Positions 27,135-37,618 are shown, counted from the first letter of the stretch. The stretch is 64,000 bases of DNA from Mucilaginibacter daejeonensis (GCF_020783335.1 NZ_CP086068.1:2108001-2172000); one strand, 5' to 3'. Numbers and translations: made by a program. The notes: generated from the sequence alone by a model not told the origin.

Positions 27135-27142
27135 TAACTTTG
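27135..27142 (+). promoter_or_regulatory. candidate -7 promoter box for the SNF2 helicase gene
   Basis: TAACTTTG fits TAnnTTTG and ends 6 bp before the ATG, implying a leaderless or very short-leader transcript. No TTG box at 19-23 bp was found. Confidence 0.4.
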
Positions 27143-27148
27143 CGTACT

Positions 27149-30100
27149 ATGAACGATACCTTAACGGGCAATAATGACGCGGAGCAGCCTTACATTTTAC
27201 CTTTCACGGTAAATGGGCTCACTGAGCTGATCATTGCTCGTAACACGCTGGGTAACGTTCATCCTTTGCCAGAGCCTTTGCAGGTCATCTTTTTAGCACC
27301 CAACCGCGGCCTATTCACCAGCAAGGTGAACCCTAATTATTTCCCGGTGGTGGAGGTGCAGCAGCAGGACGGCCGTTTGTGGCTCACTTGCCCTTGCCGT
27401 ACGTTGCATGAACAGCTGTGCGATCACCAGGCCCGCGTGCTACTGCAATTGCTGAATAAGCCCGATCTGCGCATTTTTTTTGATGATGCCATGCGCCAGC
27501 AAAAGTTCAGAATGGTAGCGCAGGACTATGGCCTGCAACATGAACAGGTACTCGATAGCTTTTTTGAACTGACCTACACCAACGGGCAGCCGGTGATCCA
27601 ACCAAGGCAAAAGGCATTAGTGGCTGTTACCGGCCCCAGCCTCGATGCCATGAAACAATTGGTGTTCCAGCCGCAGGCACCGACGCTGAACATTGATACC
27701 GACGAAAGCACCGCCCGCATTCTGGTATTCAGGCAACATAAGTTCTATAAGCATCTATTGGTCGAGTTGTATGACGCCCCGCTAAGCAAGGAGGGCCGTA
27801 TCAAGAATCCGCTCGCACCGGTGGCCGCGCTCGATCAGATGTGGCGCACCAATGATTCCCTCGAACTGAAGTTTTTCGCCGCCATAGGTGCATCGCAAGC
27901 CAACGGGCATGATAAGATCGACGAGGCCGCGTTGGAAAGCCTGAAGGCCATTTTCCGCAACCCATTAGGGTTAGCCTGTTATGTTCACCAGCCCGAACGG
28001 TCGGAGAATGTGAACGCGACATCGCTTGACCGTGTGGAAGTGGGGCGCATCACTGACGCTATCAAATTCAAGGTCGAACAAAAAGGCCAGTTCTACGAAG
28101 TGTCGGCCAGCTTGATGATCTACGGGACCGATCATGACCTGGCCACGCTCGAGGTCAAATATGATTGCATGGTCGGTGTCGGTCAGGCGTTCTACCTGGT
28201 CAAAGATCTGCAAATGCTGGGCGCTATCAGGCTATTCAGTGGCGGCAGGCAACGTTTGCTCATCCATCATACCCGGTATGATCAGTTCCGCGCTCAGATC
28301 CTCGACAAATTGGAGGAGCGTAGCGCCGTGAACTATACTTACCTCAAACCGGCCACACCGCGCCAACTGAAAGATCAGGGCTTTGAACAGGGAAATGAAA
28401 TGATCATTTACCTTTCAGACTTTGGTCAGCATGTGATGGTCCTGCCGGTGATGCGCTACGGTGAGATGGAGATCCCCATTCGTAGCCAAAAGATCATTCA
28501 CGGGATAGATAAAAAAGGGCAATACTTCATCGTAAAGCGTAATGACGAAGCCGAACAGCAGATGCTCTCGCTACTCATCAGGCAGCATCCATACTTTGAG
28601 GAACAGATCACCGATGACCTGCAATACTTCTATCTGCACAAAAGGATCTTTCTGGATCATGAATGGTTCCTGAATGCGTTCGAAGCCTGGCGCGATGCGG
28701 GCATCACTATATTGGGCTTTAACGAGATCAGTAACAACAAGCTGAACGGCAATAAGCTGAGCGTCAACATTGATATACTAAGCGGTATCAACTGGTTCAA
28801 TGTCAAGATCAAGGCCGGCTTTGGCAAGCAAAAGGCATCGCTCAAGCATCTGCATAAAGCCATCCGTAACAAAAGCAAATTCGTACAGTTGGATGATGGC
28901 ACCTTGGGCGTATTGCCAGCGGAGTGGATAGCGCGCTTTGCCGATTATTTTAACGCCGGTGAGATCATTGAAGATGAACTGCATGTATCGCGCGCTAACT
29001 TTAACATCATCAACGATTTATACGATGATGAAATGCTTGACGAGGCGGTACGCACACAGCTACATACCTACAGACAAAAGCTGGCTGATTTTGAGCGGAT
29101 CGAACACGTCGATGTCCCCAACGCTTTCAACGGCACCTTGCGCGATTACCAATCGCAGGGCCTCAACTGGCTCAACTTTTTAGATGAGTTCTCTTTTGGC
29201 GGTTGCTTGGCCGATGATATGGGTTTGGGTAAAACAGTGCAGATCATCGCATTCATTTTGTCGCAGCGCGAACGCAAAGGCCCGGCCACAGATCTGCTGG
29301 TGGTACCCACATCGCTCATCTTCAACTGGCAGGCCGAATTCCAAAAGTTCGCGCCATCGCTCAAGATACATACGCTTTACGGGCCCGACCGGAAGCGAAA
29401 CACACAGGGCTATGAGACCTATGATGTGGTCATCACCTCGTACGGTACGCTATTGTCTGATGTGCTATTTCTTAAAGATCATGACTTTAACTACGTCTTT
29501 CTCGACGAATCGCAGAATATCAAGAACCCGTCATCGCAACGTTACAAAGCGGCCCGTTTGCTCAAGGCCCGTAACCGCATAGCCATTACAGGCACACCGG
29601 TTGAGAACAACACGCTCGACCTGTATGCGCAATTGTCGTTCGCCAGTCCGGGACTGTTGGGCAGTAAGCAATATTTTAAAGAGATCTACCTCATGCCCAT
29701 CGATCAATTCAAGGTCGATACGCGCCTGCAGGAGTTAAGGGGACGTGTATCGCCATTCGTGCTACGCCGAACCAAGCGCGAAGTGGCGGCCGAATTGCCC
29801 GAAAAGACAGAAATGGTGTTGTATTGCGACATGCTCGAGGAGCAACGCAAGATGTATGATGCTTACGAGCGCGAGTTCAGGGAGTTCATATCGGCCACCA
29901 CACAGGAGGAATTGCCTAATAGCTCGATGCATGTGCTGAGGGGTATAACCCGCTTGCGTCAGATCTGCGATTCGCCGCTGCTGCTAAAAGGGGAGAAGCT
30001 GCCGGGTGAGCGGTCGGCCAAGATCGAGATGCTATTGGAGCAGCTCCGTTCGCGCACCGATCAGCACAAGATCCTGGTATTTTCACAATTTGTGACCATG

Positions 30101-30538
30101 CTGGATCTGATCGGCCAGGCCTTGAACAAAGAGGGCATAGGCTTCGCTAAACTGACCGGCAGCACCCGCGACCGGCAAGCCGTGGTGGATGATTTTCAGA
30201 CCAACCCTGACACCCGCGTATTCCTGGTGAGCCTGAAAGCCGGTGGTACGGGCCTTAACCTTACCGCGGCCGACTATGTGTACCTGGTAGACCCATGGTG
30301 GAACCCTGCCACCGAGAACCAGGCCATTGATCGTGCTTACCGCATAGGACAGGACAAGCATGTGGTGGCCGTACGTATGATCTGCACCGATACCGTAGAG
30401 GAAAAGATGATGATCCTTCAGCAGAACAAGAAGGACCTGGTGGACCGTTTGATCACCAGCGGCAACTCCCTGCCTTTGGATCGCGAAGAGCTGCTCAGCC
30501 TCCTGAAGCACCCGCATCACGCGGCGGAGAACATTTGA
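27149..30538 (+). CDS. SWIM zinc-finger SNF2-family DNA helicase/translocase
   Basis: 1129 residues from the ATG at 27149; the upstream in-frame start at 27107 adds residues without similarity. A SWIM-type zinc motif CxC...CxH (CPCRTLHEQLCDHQ) lies at about residues 83-96. The SNF2 ATPase follows a long middle region, with Walker A DDMGLGKTVQ (about 690), the DExx box VFLDESQNIKN, and the helicase C-terminal motif VI QAIDRAYRIGQDKHV. Such proteins are Swi2/Snf2 translocases of unknown remodelling target in bacteria. It is monocistronic, ending 233 bp before the STAND gene; it may be unrelated to the locus after it. Confidence 0.9.
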   Translation: MNDTLTGNNDAEQPYILPFTVNGLTELIIARNTLGNVHPLPEPLQVIFLAPNRGLFTSKVNPNYFPVVEVQQQDGRLWLTCPCRTLHEQLCDHQARVLLQLLNKPDLRIFFDDAMRQQKFRMVAQDYGLQHEQVLDSFFELTYTNGQPVIQPRQKALVAVTGPSLDAMKQLVFQPQAPTLNIDTDESTARILVFRQHKFYKHLLVELYDAPLSKEGRIKNPLAPVAALDQMWRTNDSLELKFFAAIGASQANGHDKIDEAALESLKAIFRNPLGLACYVHQPERSENVNATSLDRVEVGRITDAIKFKVEQKGQFYEVSASLMIYGTDHDLATLEVKYDCMVGVGQAFYLVKDLQMLGAIRLFSGGRQRLLIHHTRYDQFRAQILDKLEERSAVNYTYLKPATPRQLKDQGFEQGNEMIIYLSDFGQHVMVLPVMRYGEMEIPIRSQKIIHGIDKKGQYFIVKRNDEAEQQMLSLLIRQHPYFEEQITDDLQYFYLHKRIFLDHEWFLNAFEAWRDAGITILGFNEISNNKLNGNKLSVNIDILSGINWFNVKIKAGFGKQKASLKHLHKAIRNKSKFVQLDDGTLGVLPAEWIARFADYFNAGEIIEDELHVSRANFNIINDLYDDEMLDEAVRTQLHTYRQKLADFERIEHVDVPNAFNGTLRDYQSQGLNWLNFLDEFSFGGCLADDMGLGKTVQIIAFILSQRERKGPATDLLVVPTSLIFNWQAEFQKFAPSLKIHTLYGPDRKRNTQGYETYDVVITSYGTLLSDVLFLKDHDFNYVFLDESQNIKNPSSQRYKAARLLKARNRIAITGTPVENNTLDLYAQLSFASPGLLGSKQYFKEIYLMPIDQFKVDTRLQELRGRVSPFVLRRTKREVAAELPEKTEMVLYCDMLEEQRKMYDAYEREFREFISATTQEELPNSSMHVLRGITRLRQICDSPLLLKGEKLPGERSAKIEMLLEQLRSRTDQHKILVFSQFVTMLDLIGQALNKEGIGFAKLTGSTRDRQAVVDDFQTNPDTRVFLVSLKAGGTGLNLTAADYVYLVDPWWNPATENQAIDRAYRIGQDKHVVAVRMICTDTVEEKMMILQQNKKDLVDRLITSGNSLPLDREELLSLLKHPHHAAENI

Positions 30539-30771
30539 TCGTGATGCTGAGCGTTACGTCCTGATCATCAAATTTGTAAGGGTCAATACAAAAATTTAAG
30601 AAATTAGTTTTAAGATCTGTTTAATGGTTAAATGTGACTATATTTAAGGGTCTTAAACTGGTCACAAGATCTTTTGCCTTGCGGTAGCTTTTTGCGCCGT
30701 GATGCATCCTTATCGGGCCGGTACAACAGGCCTTCAAATGCGATCTCAACACCACATCACAGCAAGCGAAA

Positions 30772-33700
30772 ATGAGTAGAACGCGATATACGGTCGACCC
30801 ATTTCCGGGGATCAGGAACTTTGAATCTGATGAGGATCATTTGTTCTTTGGCCGCGACCGCACCATTGCCGATGTTACTCAGTTACTATCTTCCACTCGT
30901 TTTTTAGCGCTCATCGGTTATTCGGGCAGCGGCAAATCATCGCTGATCAAGGCCGGCATCATTCCGGCGGTGGTACGTGGGTCAGATGCCGATCAGGAAA
31001 AATGGGCCACGATCTACTTCAGACCCGATGGCGACCCATTCCGTTCATTTGCCGAGGCGTTGATGAACAATAGCGAAGTGGATGCCTATCATGACGATGA
31101 TGATCATGTGAACATCCTGGCGCGTTATCTCAAAAATGACGCACCCGACCTGCAAAAGGTACATGAGCGTTTCAGCACCGCCAGGCAACCCAACTGGCTC
31201 ATTGTGATCGATCAGTTCGAGGAAGTGTTCCGCTTTCGCGATGCCGGTCTGGAAAGTGACGACCACCACGATACGCAGCGCTTCATTGACCTGATCCTAT
31301 CAGGGGTGCGGTCGGCAGGGCTGCCCGTCTACGTAATGGTGTCCATGCGGTCCGATTTTTTGGACAACTGCACCCAATTCAATGGATTATCGCAGGCCAT
31401 CAACAAAGGTTCATACTTGCTGCCGCGTGTAACCACCGAGGGTATTTACGACATCATTACCAAACCCGTGGCCGTTTGCCATGGGCATATCACCGACGGT
31501 TTGGTACAACGGCTCATGGCCGACCTGAGCACCGACCTTGACCAGCTACCGGTTCTACAGCATGCCATGATGCGCACTTGGGACCATTGGAAACAGCATA
31601 GCGCCACCGACTCGGAACTTTCCATCGCGCATTACGAGGCGGTGGGCACTATGTCGTCGGCGCTATCCATCCATGCGGAGGAGATATACACGGGTTTAAG
31701 TGAGCGCAAGCAACGGATAGCCGAGAAGATATTTAAAGCGCTTACCGATGTGACCGTGAGCAACAAAGGCACCCGCCGCCCGGCCCAGCTTTGGGAGCTG
31801 ATCGAGCTATCGGGCGCTACCGAGCAAGAGGTGGTGGATGTGATCGATGAGTTTAGGGCACCCGGCAGGGCGTTCCTGATGCCGGTGTATACCGTTGGCC
31901 TGGAAGAGGACACGGTGATCGATATCGCTCACGAAAGCATCATGCGGATCTGGACACGGCTGCGTGATTGGGTACTTGCCGAGGAACGCTCTGCCGAACT
32001 ATACCTGCGCCTCTCCAAAGCCGCCGACCTTTATCAGCAAGGTAAAGGCGGCATATGGGTTGACCCTGACCTGGCCCAAGCCGTGAAATGGCAGCAGGAC
32101 GAACAACCCACCGCAGCCTGGGCTCAGCGTTATGACCCTGCCTTTGAGCGGGCCATGGCGTTCCTGACATACAGCAAAAAAGAGAACGCCTTTAAGCTTG
32201 AACAGCGCGCTCAGAAGCAAGCAAACGAGTTGCGCCGCGCACGACGCACGGCCATAATTTTAGGTACCGCGTCCGTGTTCGCCTTGTTACTGCTGGTGCT
32301 GGCTCTCAACCTCAAATTTAAAGCGGAGGCCAGCGAGAAACGAGCGCTCGATAACGAGAAACAGATGAAGGTAGAAGGCGCGGAAGCCGACCTGCAACGC
32401 AAGCAAGCCGTACTACAACAAAAAATAGCCGAACAGCAGCAAAGCATAGCCTCGCAACAACAAAGCCTGGCCGAGGAACAAAAGCTCACAGCCATTAGCG
32501 AACGTCATAACGCTGAATTGCAAAAAAGCCTGGCGATAGCCCAAGGCCGCGAGGCGGAGGTTCAACGTCAAAAAGCCGTATATCAAAAACGCCAGGCCGA
32601 TACCGCCCGCGTGGCTGCACTGGATTCAGGCAAGGTGGCTGCCCGTCAGCGCGACAATGCCATTGTGGCCCGCCGCGAGGTAGAGACCTTGCGCATGCTC
32701 ACCGAGGCCCGCTCGATCGCATTCAAGTCGACGCAGCTGGCCGGTGATGCGCAGAAAGATACGTTGAGCGTGCAGATGGCTTTCCTGTCGTACGTGATCA
32801 ACCGCGAGTACGGTGGCACCGGCCTTAACCGCGCTATCTATGATGCGCTGAAGGCCCAACTGAACAGGTACTACAACAAAGTGTTGCGCTACACCTACGG
32901 CGTCAAGACGGATGCTGGCGGGTACGACCTCCGCAACGCGGTGTTCACGGCCAACAACGAGTTCTTTACCGCCGGTGATGATGGTATCGTGAAGCAATGG
33001 GGTATCACCAACACGCCGGTGCAGATCAGGCTTAAAAAGGCCACCAGGAGTGTGGGTGAAGGAATTACGTCGATCAACTTATCAGCCGATAAAAAGCTTC
33101 TGCTCGGCCGAACCCTCAATGGCCGCGTCATGATCTGGAATGTAGCCGACCTGACCTTGTTACCATCAATATTGCCTGACGCAGCGATCAAGGCACAATA
33201 TGTCAACTTTATACCCGCAAGCAGCGGCTATCGCCTTGTGGTCAAGAGCGATAAGTTCGCGGGCATTTACAACTACAATGCCGGTGCTTACAAGCTGGTG
33301 AACCGCTACCAACTGTGCAGGTCGTCGTTCGATAATGCCTCACAGTCGGGTTGTACCCAGGTGATCGGCGATAAGGTGAACATCTATTTAGCACAAGGTA
33401 ACTCGGTATGCCTGCTTACCCTAAACGATGATGCCGACCTGGTGGCCATCAACACGGTGATCACGCTGCGCGACAAGGTGAGCAGCATGACCCTCAGTAA
33501 TAATGACAAACTGCTGGCCATAGGCACCGACGGCGGCAACACCGAACTTTACGATATCACCGGCTCACGCCCAACGCTTGATTCACGCTTTAACAGCCAT
33601 AGTTCACGCGTGACGGGCATTACCTTTAACCGTGACCAAAGCACGCTGATCACCGGTTCGCTCGATAATACCGTCAGGCTATCCAAATGGCAAAGCAGCA

Positions 33701-34023
33701 AGGAGGATAAGGGTGAAGACCTCATCTTCCAGGAACGCAAGAGTTGGGTGCGCAACATTGCCGTGTCGCCCAACTATCGCTACGTATTATCGGTAGGGCA
33801 AAGGGGAATACTTCAGTTGTGGCCAGCTACCGAGCGCGTTGCCCTGCAGGAGTTGACCGACATCACGGCCGACCGTAAGCTGATCACCGGCGACGTAAAG
33901 GAGCACGACATTGAGAAAGAGATCGGTGCCGATATCTATAAAAAACTGTGGGCGGGCAAGTACAAATCCTTCGATGATTTTTGGACGGCCATGGTCACTA
34001 AATATATAACCAAAGCTTCATGA
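30772..34023 (+). CDS. STAND-class NTPase with transmembrane helix, coiled coil and WD40 propeller
   Basis: 1083 residues. The N-terminal nSTAND1-type NTPase has Walker A GYSGSGKSS (49-57), Walker B LIVIDQFEEVF (about 143-153) and the C-terminal winged-helix mark AHESIMRIWTRLRDWV. A hydrophobic helix at about 492-513 follows a RRARR stretch, fitting inside-positive topology, and is followed by a Gln/Ala/Glu-rich coiled coil (about 515-660). Residues about 690-1020 hold WD40-like repeats (TAGDDGIVKQWG, TGSLDNTVRLSKW). The layout suggests a cytosolic ATPase and periplasmic propeller, though the reverse cannot be excluded. STAND proteins are ligand-triggered switches. The stop overlaps the receptor gene by 4 bp. 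Confidence 0.88.
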   Translation: MSRTRYTVDPFPGIRNFESDEDHLFFGRDRTIADVTQLLSSTRFLALIGYSGSGKSSLIKAGIIPAVVRGSDADQEKWATIYFRPDGDPFRSFAEALMNNSEVDAYHDDDDHVNILARYLKNDAPDLQKVHERFSTARQPNWLIVIDQFEEVFRFRDAGLESDDHHDTQRFIDLILSGVRSAGLPVYVMVSMRSDFLDNCTQFNGLSQAINKGSYLLPRVTTEGIYDIITKPVAVCHGHITDGLVQRLMADLSTDLDQLPVLQHAMMRTWDHWKQHSATDSELSIAHYEAVGTMSSALSIHAEEIYTGLSERKQRIAEKIFKALTDVTVSNKGTRRPAQLWELIELSGATEQEVVDVIDEFRAPGRAFLMPVYTVGLEEDTVIDIAHESIMRIWTRLRDWVLAEERSAELYLRLSKAADLYQQGKGGIWVDPDLAQAVKWQQDEQPTAAWAQRYDPAFERAMAFLTYSKKENAFKLEQRAQKQANELRRARRTAIILGTASVFALLLLVLALNLKFKAEASEKRALDNEKQMKVEGAEADLQRKQAVLQQKIAEQQQSIASQQQSLAEEQKLTAISERHNAELQKSLAIAQGREAEVQRQKAVYQKRQADTARVAALDSGKVAARQRDNAIVARREVETLRMLTEARSIAFKSTQLAGDAQKDTLSVQMAFLSYVINREYGGTGLNRAIYDALKAQLNRYYNKVLRYTYGVKTDAGGYDLRNAVFTANNEFFTAGDDGIVKQWGITNTPVQIRLKKATRSVGEGITSINLSADKKLLLGRTLNGRVMIWNVADLTLLPSILPDAAIKAQYVNFIPASSGYRLVVKSDKFAGIYNYNAGAYKLVNRYQLCRSSFDNASQSGCTQVIGDKVNIYLAQGNSVCLLTLNDDADLVAINTVITLRDKVSSMTLSNNDKLLAIGTDGGNTELYDITGSRPTLDSRFNSHSSRVTGITFNRDQSTLITGSLDNTVRLSKWQSSKEDKGEDLIFQERKSWVRNIAVSPNYRYVLSVGQRGILQLWPATERVALQELTDITADRKLITGDVKEHDIEKEIGADIYKKLWAGKYKSFDDFWTAMVTKYITKAS

Positions 34024-36770
34024 GTCGATATATACTCATTTGTTTATCAATAGTTTTGCTTGCCCCATATCAGGTAAAGGCGCAAAAGGCTGATACCTGT
34101 GCGAGTAGGCTGGCCATTGCCCGTGATATGTACGAAAGCGGTAAGCTGAACGATGCCCTGAAGTTGGTCGAGGAGTTTCAAAAATGCTCAGGTTCACGCA
34201 CCAGCGAGTACTTTAAGCTGAAGGCCAAGATCTACCTCGCGCTTGATTCTAACAGTTACTCGTTGCAAAACGTGGCCGAGTATGTGCGCTCCAAGCCTGG
34301 AAATTATATTACGGATGATGACCCTGCCGTGTTCAAGAACATGGTGCGTTACGTGCAGGATAGTTTGGCCGAGCGCCAGATCTCGTCCGTATCTAAAAAG
34401 GCCGAGGATATCGACCTCACACCGGCCTCCGTGATCGTGATCAAGGCCGCCGATATGGCTAAACGCGGCTATGGCAACCTGGTCGACCTGCTAAGCGATC
34501 TGCCGGGATTCGATATATCCCGCACCAACTCGGTAACCTACGCTAATATCTACCAGCGCGGTTTCAGACAGGAGAACACCGAACGAACCCTCTTCATGAT
34601 CGATGGTGTGGAGGAGAACGATGTGTGGTCGAATATCGCCTACATATCGCGCCAGTACCCGCTCACTAACATCAGCGAGGTGGAGGTGATCTATGGCCCG
34701 GCCTCAACACTGTATGGACCGCGTGCTTTTGTGGGGGCGATCAACATCATCACAAAGTCGTACAAAGATCTTACGCGCACCAAGCTACAACCATACACGG
34801 CCAGCGCCGATAGTACCCTGGGCCTGCATGCTACCGGCAATTTCTCGATCGGTAGTTACAATACCCGCAATGTGGACATTACGCTCGGCGGCAAGTCGGG
34901 CGGTTTCACTTACCAGCTATCCGGGGCTTACTATCGTTCCAATGAGCGCAACCTCGGCTTTCAAAGTTTTTACCAGTATGGTCCCGGCCAGGTAGATAAG
35001 GTGCCTAATAGCATCTACGCCACCAATTTGAACAGGTTAAGCTATAGTGGCACCGCCGCTGTGGTAGATGCCGCGTTGGCCAAGTACGGCGCCAATTACT
35101 TTCGCCGTACGGTGAACGCTAACGGTACGGTGACCGCTCGTGTGAACCCCGACTCACTCAACAGCCTGATCGGCCGGGCGCGGGCCGCCGACAAAGCCGC
35201 TATGGCTTCTACCGTGAACGGTAACCCACTTAGCTATGCCAATCAAGCGTCAGACTGGTTCCTGAGCGGCAAGATCCGTAGCGATAACTTTGAAGCAGGA
35301 TTCAGGACCTGGAAGCTTCGCGAAAGTTTCAACTACTACCAAAGCCTTTACGCGGCTGGCACCAATAACGGCAGCCGATGGGCGCCGATCAACACCACGC
35401 TATACACCAATTATGATAAACGCTTAGAAAGGTTCACATTCTCGAACCTGACCTCGTACGAGATCTCAGGATTAGATAAGGCTTCTAACTTAGTAGCGGC
35501 CAATACTTTTTACAGTGAGGTTAGCCGCTTGTCGTTATTCAACCTTATCACACCGTCGGAGTTGGTGGATGGTAACCGGGTAGGTTTCACTAACCGATTC
35601 TACTACTATAAAGGGCAGCAGTTCCGTACCGATAGCAAAGTGGGTTACACATACAACCGCCTGTCGATCCTGAGCGGTTTTGAGTATCGTTACAGCCAGT
35701 TACAAGGCGACTACCTGACCTACAGCAACTACGCCACGGCCGACCCGATCGATCAAAGCACCGTGGCCTATGCACAGGAGCAAGGCACCACGGCCACCCT
35801 GCCTAAAGGTGGTAACCAGTACAACACGGTCGATATCGGTATCTATAGCCAGGCCACTTACCAGATAAAGGATTCGGTGCTGTATGCCTCCGCGGGCGGA
35901 CGATTCGATCGTAACCGTGTCAACACCAACGCCGGTTTCGGTCAGGTCTTCTCACCAAAGATCGCGTTGGTAGCAGCGTTGAAGACCACTGTATTGAAGC
36001 TCATTTACTCGCAGGGTATTCAAAACCCGTCCCAGTTCACCAAGTTCTCTACCAGTACCACGCGTAACGCCAATCCAACGCTCCGTGCCGAAAAGATACG
36101 CAACTATGAAGTGGTGCTATTGAACAAACACGGCCTGACGGCTTTGAATTGGGACATCTCTGCGGCCTACTCATCCATCATTGATGCGGTATCGGGCGGT
36201 GCCGACCCTAACGACCCCACCAAGACCATCAACCAGAATAACGGGCAATATTCGATCGTAACGTCTCAAGGCAACCTCCTTTACCGCCCGCGTAATTCCC
36301 GCTGGGACGCTTACTTCAATGCCACTTACACCCGGGCCAGGCAAACGGCCAACAGCTCGGTGGCCAATTTTGAGGAACAGGTCATTGCCGATATAGCTCC
36401 CTGGAAGTTCAACGCGGGCGTTAATTACGCTTTGTTGTATAAGAAGAATAACCTGAACATCAACCTGCGTGGCAACTACGTAGATGCCAAACCGGTAGGT
36501 ACAGGTACTACCGTGCCGGCCAACAGCGGTGTTAATGATACCGATAAGATACCTGCCTTTATAGTATTCAACTCGGCACTGACCTACAAGAACAAGGACC
36601 TGGAGCGCTTTACGCTGCAGTTGACGGTAAATAACCTGCTGAATACGCTGTATTACAACCCGGGACCACGTAATGCCAATGCGAACTTTACTAATGCCAT
36701 ATCAGGCTTTGTGCCTTATGTGGCCCAGCGCGACCGTAATTTTTTACTGACCCTAAAATACGATCTATGA
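34020..36770 (+). CDS. TonB-dependent outer membrane receptor with N-terminal TPR-like segment
   Basis: 916 residues. A signal peptide (about 1-21, ending VKAQ) is followed by a helical TPR-like segment (about 27-120, with CASRLAIARDMYESGKLNDAL) in place of the carboxypeptidase-regulatory domain usual in this phylum. The plug (about 140-260) carries LSDLPGFDISR, FMIDGVEENDVW and VEVIYGPASTLYGPRA, and the rest is a 22-strand-type beta-barrel ending in an aromatic LLTLKYDL. It would take up or sense a ligand at the outer membrane with TonB. The 4-bp ATGA overlaps at both ends show translational coupling with the STAND and methyltransferase genes. Confidence 0.9.
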   Translation: MSRYILICLSIVLLAPYQVKAQKADTCASRLAIARDMYESGKLNDALKLVEEFQKCSGSRTSEYFKLKAKIYLALDSNSYSLQNVAEYVRSKPGNYITDDDPAVFKNMVRYVQDSLAERQISSVSKKAEDIDLTPASVIVIKAADMAKRGYGNLVDLLSDLPGFDISRTNSVTYANIYQRGFRQENTERTLFMIDGVEENDVWSNIAYISRQYPLTNISEVEVIYGPASTLYGPRAFVGAINIITKSYKDLTRTKLQPYTASADSTLGLHATGNFSIGSYNTRNVDITLGGKSGGFTYQLSGAYYRSNERNLGFQSFYQYGPGQVDKVPNSIYATNLNRLSYSGTAAVVDAALAKYGANYFRRTVNANGTVTARVNPDSLNSLIGRARAADKAAMASTVNGNPLSYANQASDWFLSGKIRSDNFEAGFRTWKLRESFNYYQSLYAAGTNNGSRWAPINTTLYTNYDKRLERFTFSNLTSYEISGLDKASNLVAANTFYSEVSRLSLFNLITPSELVDGNRVGFTNRFYYYKGQQFRTDSKVGYTYNRLSILSGFEYRYSQLQGDYLTYSNYATADPIDQSTVAYAQEQGTTATLPKGGNQYNTVDIGIYSQATYQIKDSVLYASAGGRFDRNRVNTNAGFGQVFSPKIALVAALKTTVLKLIYSQGIQNPSQFTKFSTSTTRNANPTLRAEKIRNYEVVLLNKHGLTALNWDISAAYSSIIDAVSGGADPNDPTKTINQNNGQYSIVTSQGNLLYRPRNSRWDAYFNATYTRARQTANSSVANFEEQVIADIAPWKFNAGVNYALLYKKNNLNINLRGNYVDAKPVGTGTTVPANSGVNDTDKIPAFIVFNSALTYKNKDLERFTLQLTVNNLLNTLYYNPGPRNANANFTNAISGFVPYVAQRDRNFLLTLKYDL

Positions 36771-37600
36771 AACCTCCAGTTTTGAACGCTTACGAAGTGC
36801 GCAACGCCGATTATTCGGTGGTGCATGCCGAATCGGAATCGGACTTTGATCAGTTCATTGCCGCATTGAATGTGAAGGATGGCGAAAAGGTGATCGATGT
36901 GGGAGGTGGATACGGATCAGTAATGATCAGGTTGTTGCAGCGACAACCGCAGGTCAGTTTTGCATATGACCTGTTAGATGGTGGCATGTTCCAGCTCAAA
37001 AAAGGAGAGGAGCAGATCAGCGCTTTGCTCGAGAGGCATCAAAACACTTCAGTGGTGCGGTATCTGCACCAGGATGCCGGCGAATTGACTTTGGAACCGG
37101 AACATTATGACCTGGTGATCTGTAAGATGTTCCTGCATGAGTTACCAGCCCATGTGCAGAAGAAACTTATCGGTGATCTATACAAGATCATAAAGCCTGG
37201 TGGTAGAATAGTGGTATGGAACCCTGATCTGGAAGCCGCCGATCACCGGTTCTTTGCCAGCGTGATCCGTAAAAAAGATGAGTTAGCCGGCTTTGGCTCC
37301 ATGGTGCAGAACAGGCACTTTTTGCTGAACGATGACTTTCGTGACCTGATGCTGGAAGCCGGGTTCGTCAACTTTCAAAAGCTCTTTACTTTTGATTATC
37401 ACCTGCACACCATCAACCGCCTCGATCAGGAATTCGCCGGCGATCGCTCCAAGCTAACCGCATGGAACGAGCATATCCTGCACATCGCCCATGAGCTGGG
37501 TGCTGATACGTTCAAAAAGCTGAACATCAACACCAATGACGACGATATCTACATTAATTTTAAACGCGGGATCTTCTCCCTGCAAAAGCCTGTTCGATAA
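36767..37600 (+). CDS. class I SAM-dependent methyltransferase
   Basis: 277 residues. The SAM-binding glycine motif is VIDVGGGYGSVMIRLL (about 43-58). The acidic residue of motif II (AYDLLDGG), DLVICKMFLHELP (motif IV) and IKPGGRIVVWNPD (post-motif) are also present. It is cytoplasmic. The substrate is unknown; similar proteins methylate small molecules or quinone-like compounds. It starts within the receptor stop (4-bp overlap) and ends 18 bp before the transporter-like gene, so it belongs to the same operon. Confidence 0.85.
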   Translation: MKPPVLNAYEVRNADYSVVHAESESDFDQFIAALNVKDGEKVIDVGGGYGSVMIRLLQRQPQVSFAYDLLDGGMFQLKKGEEQISALLERHQNTSVVRYLHQDAGELTLEPEHYDLVICKMFLHELPAHVQKKLIGDLYKIIKPGGRIVVWNPDLEAADHRFFASVIRKKDELAGFGSMVQNRHFLLNDDFRDLMLEAGFVNFQKLFTFDYHLHTINRLDQEFAGDRSKLTAWNEHILHIAHELGADTFKKLNINTNDDDIYINFKRGIFSLQKPVR

Positions 37601-37618
37601 GAGCCACCTTGAACCATA

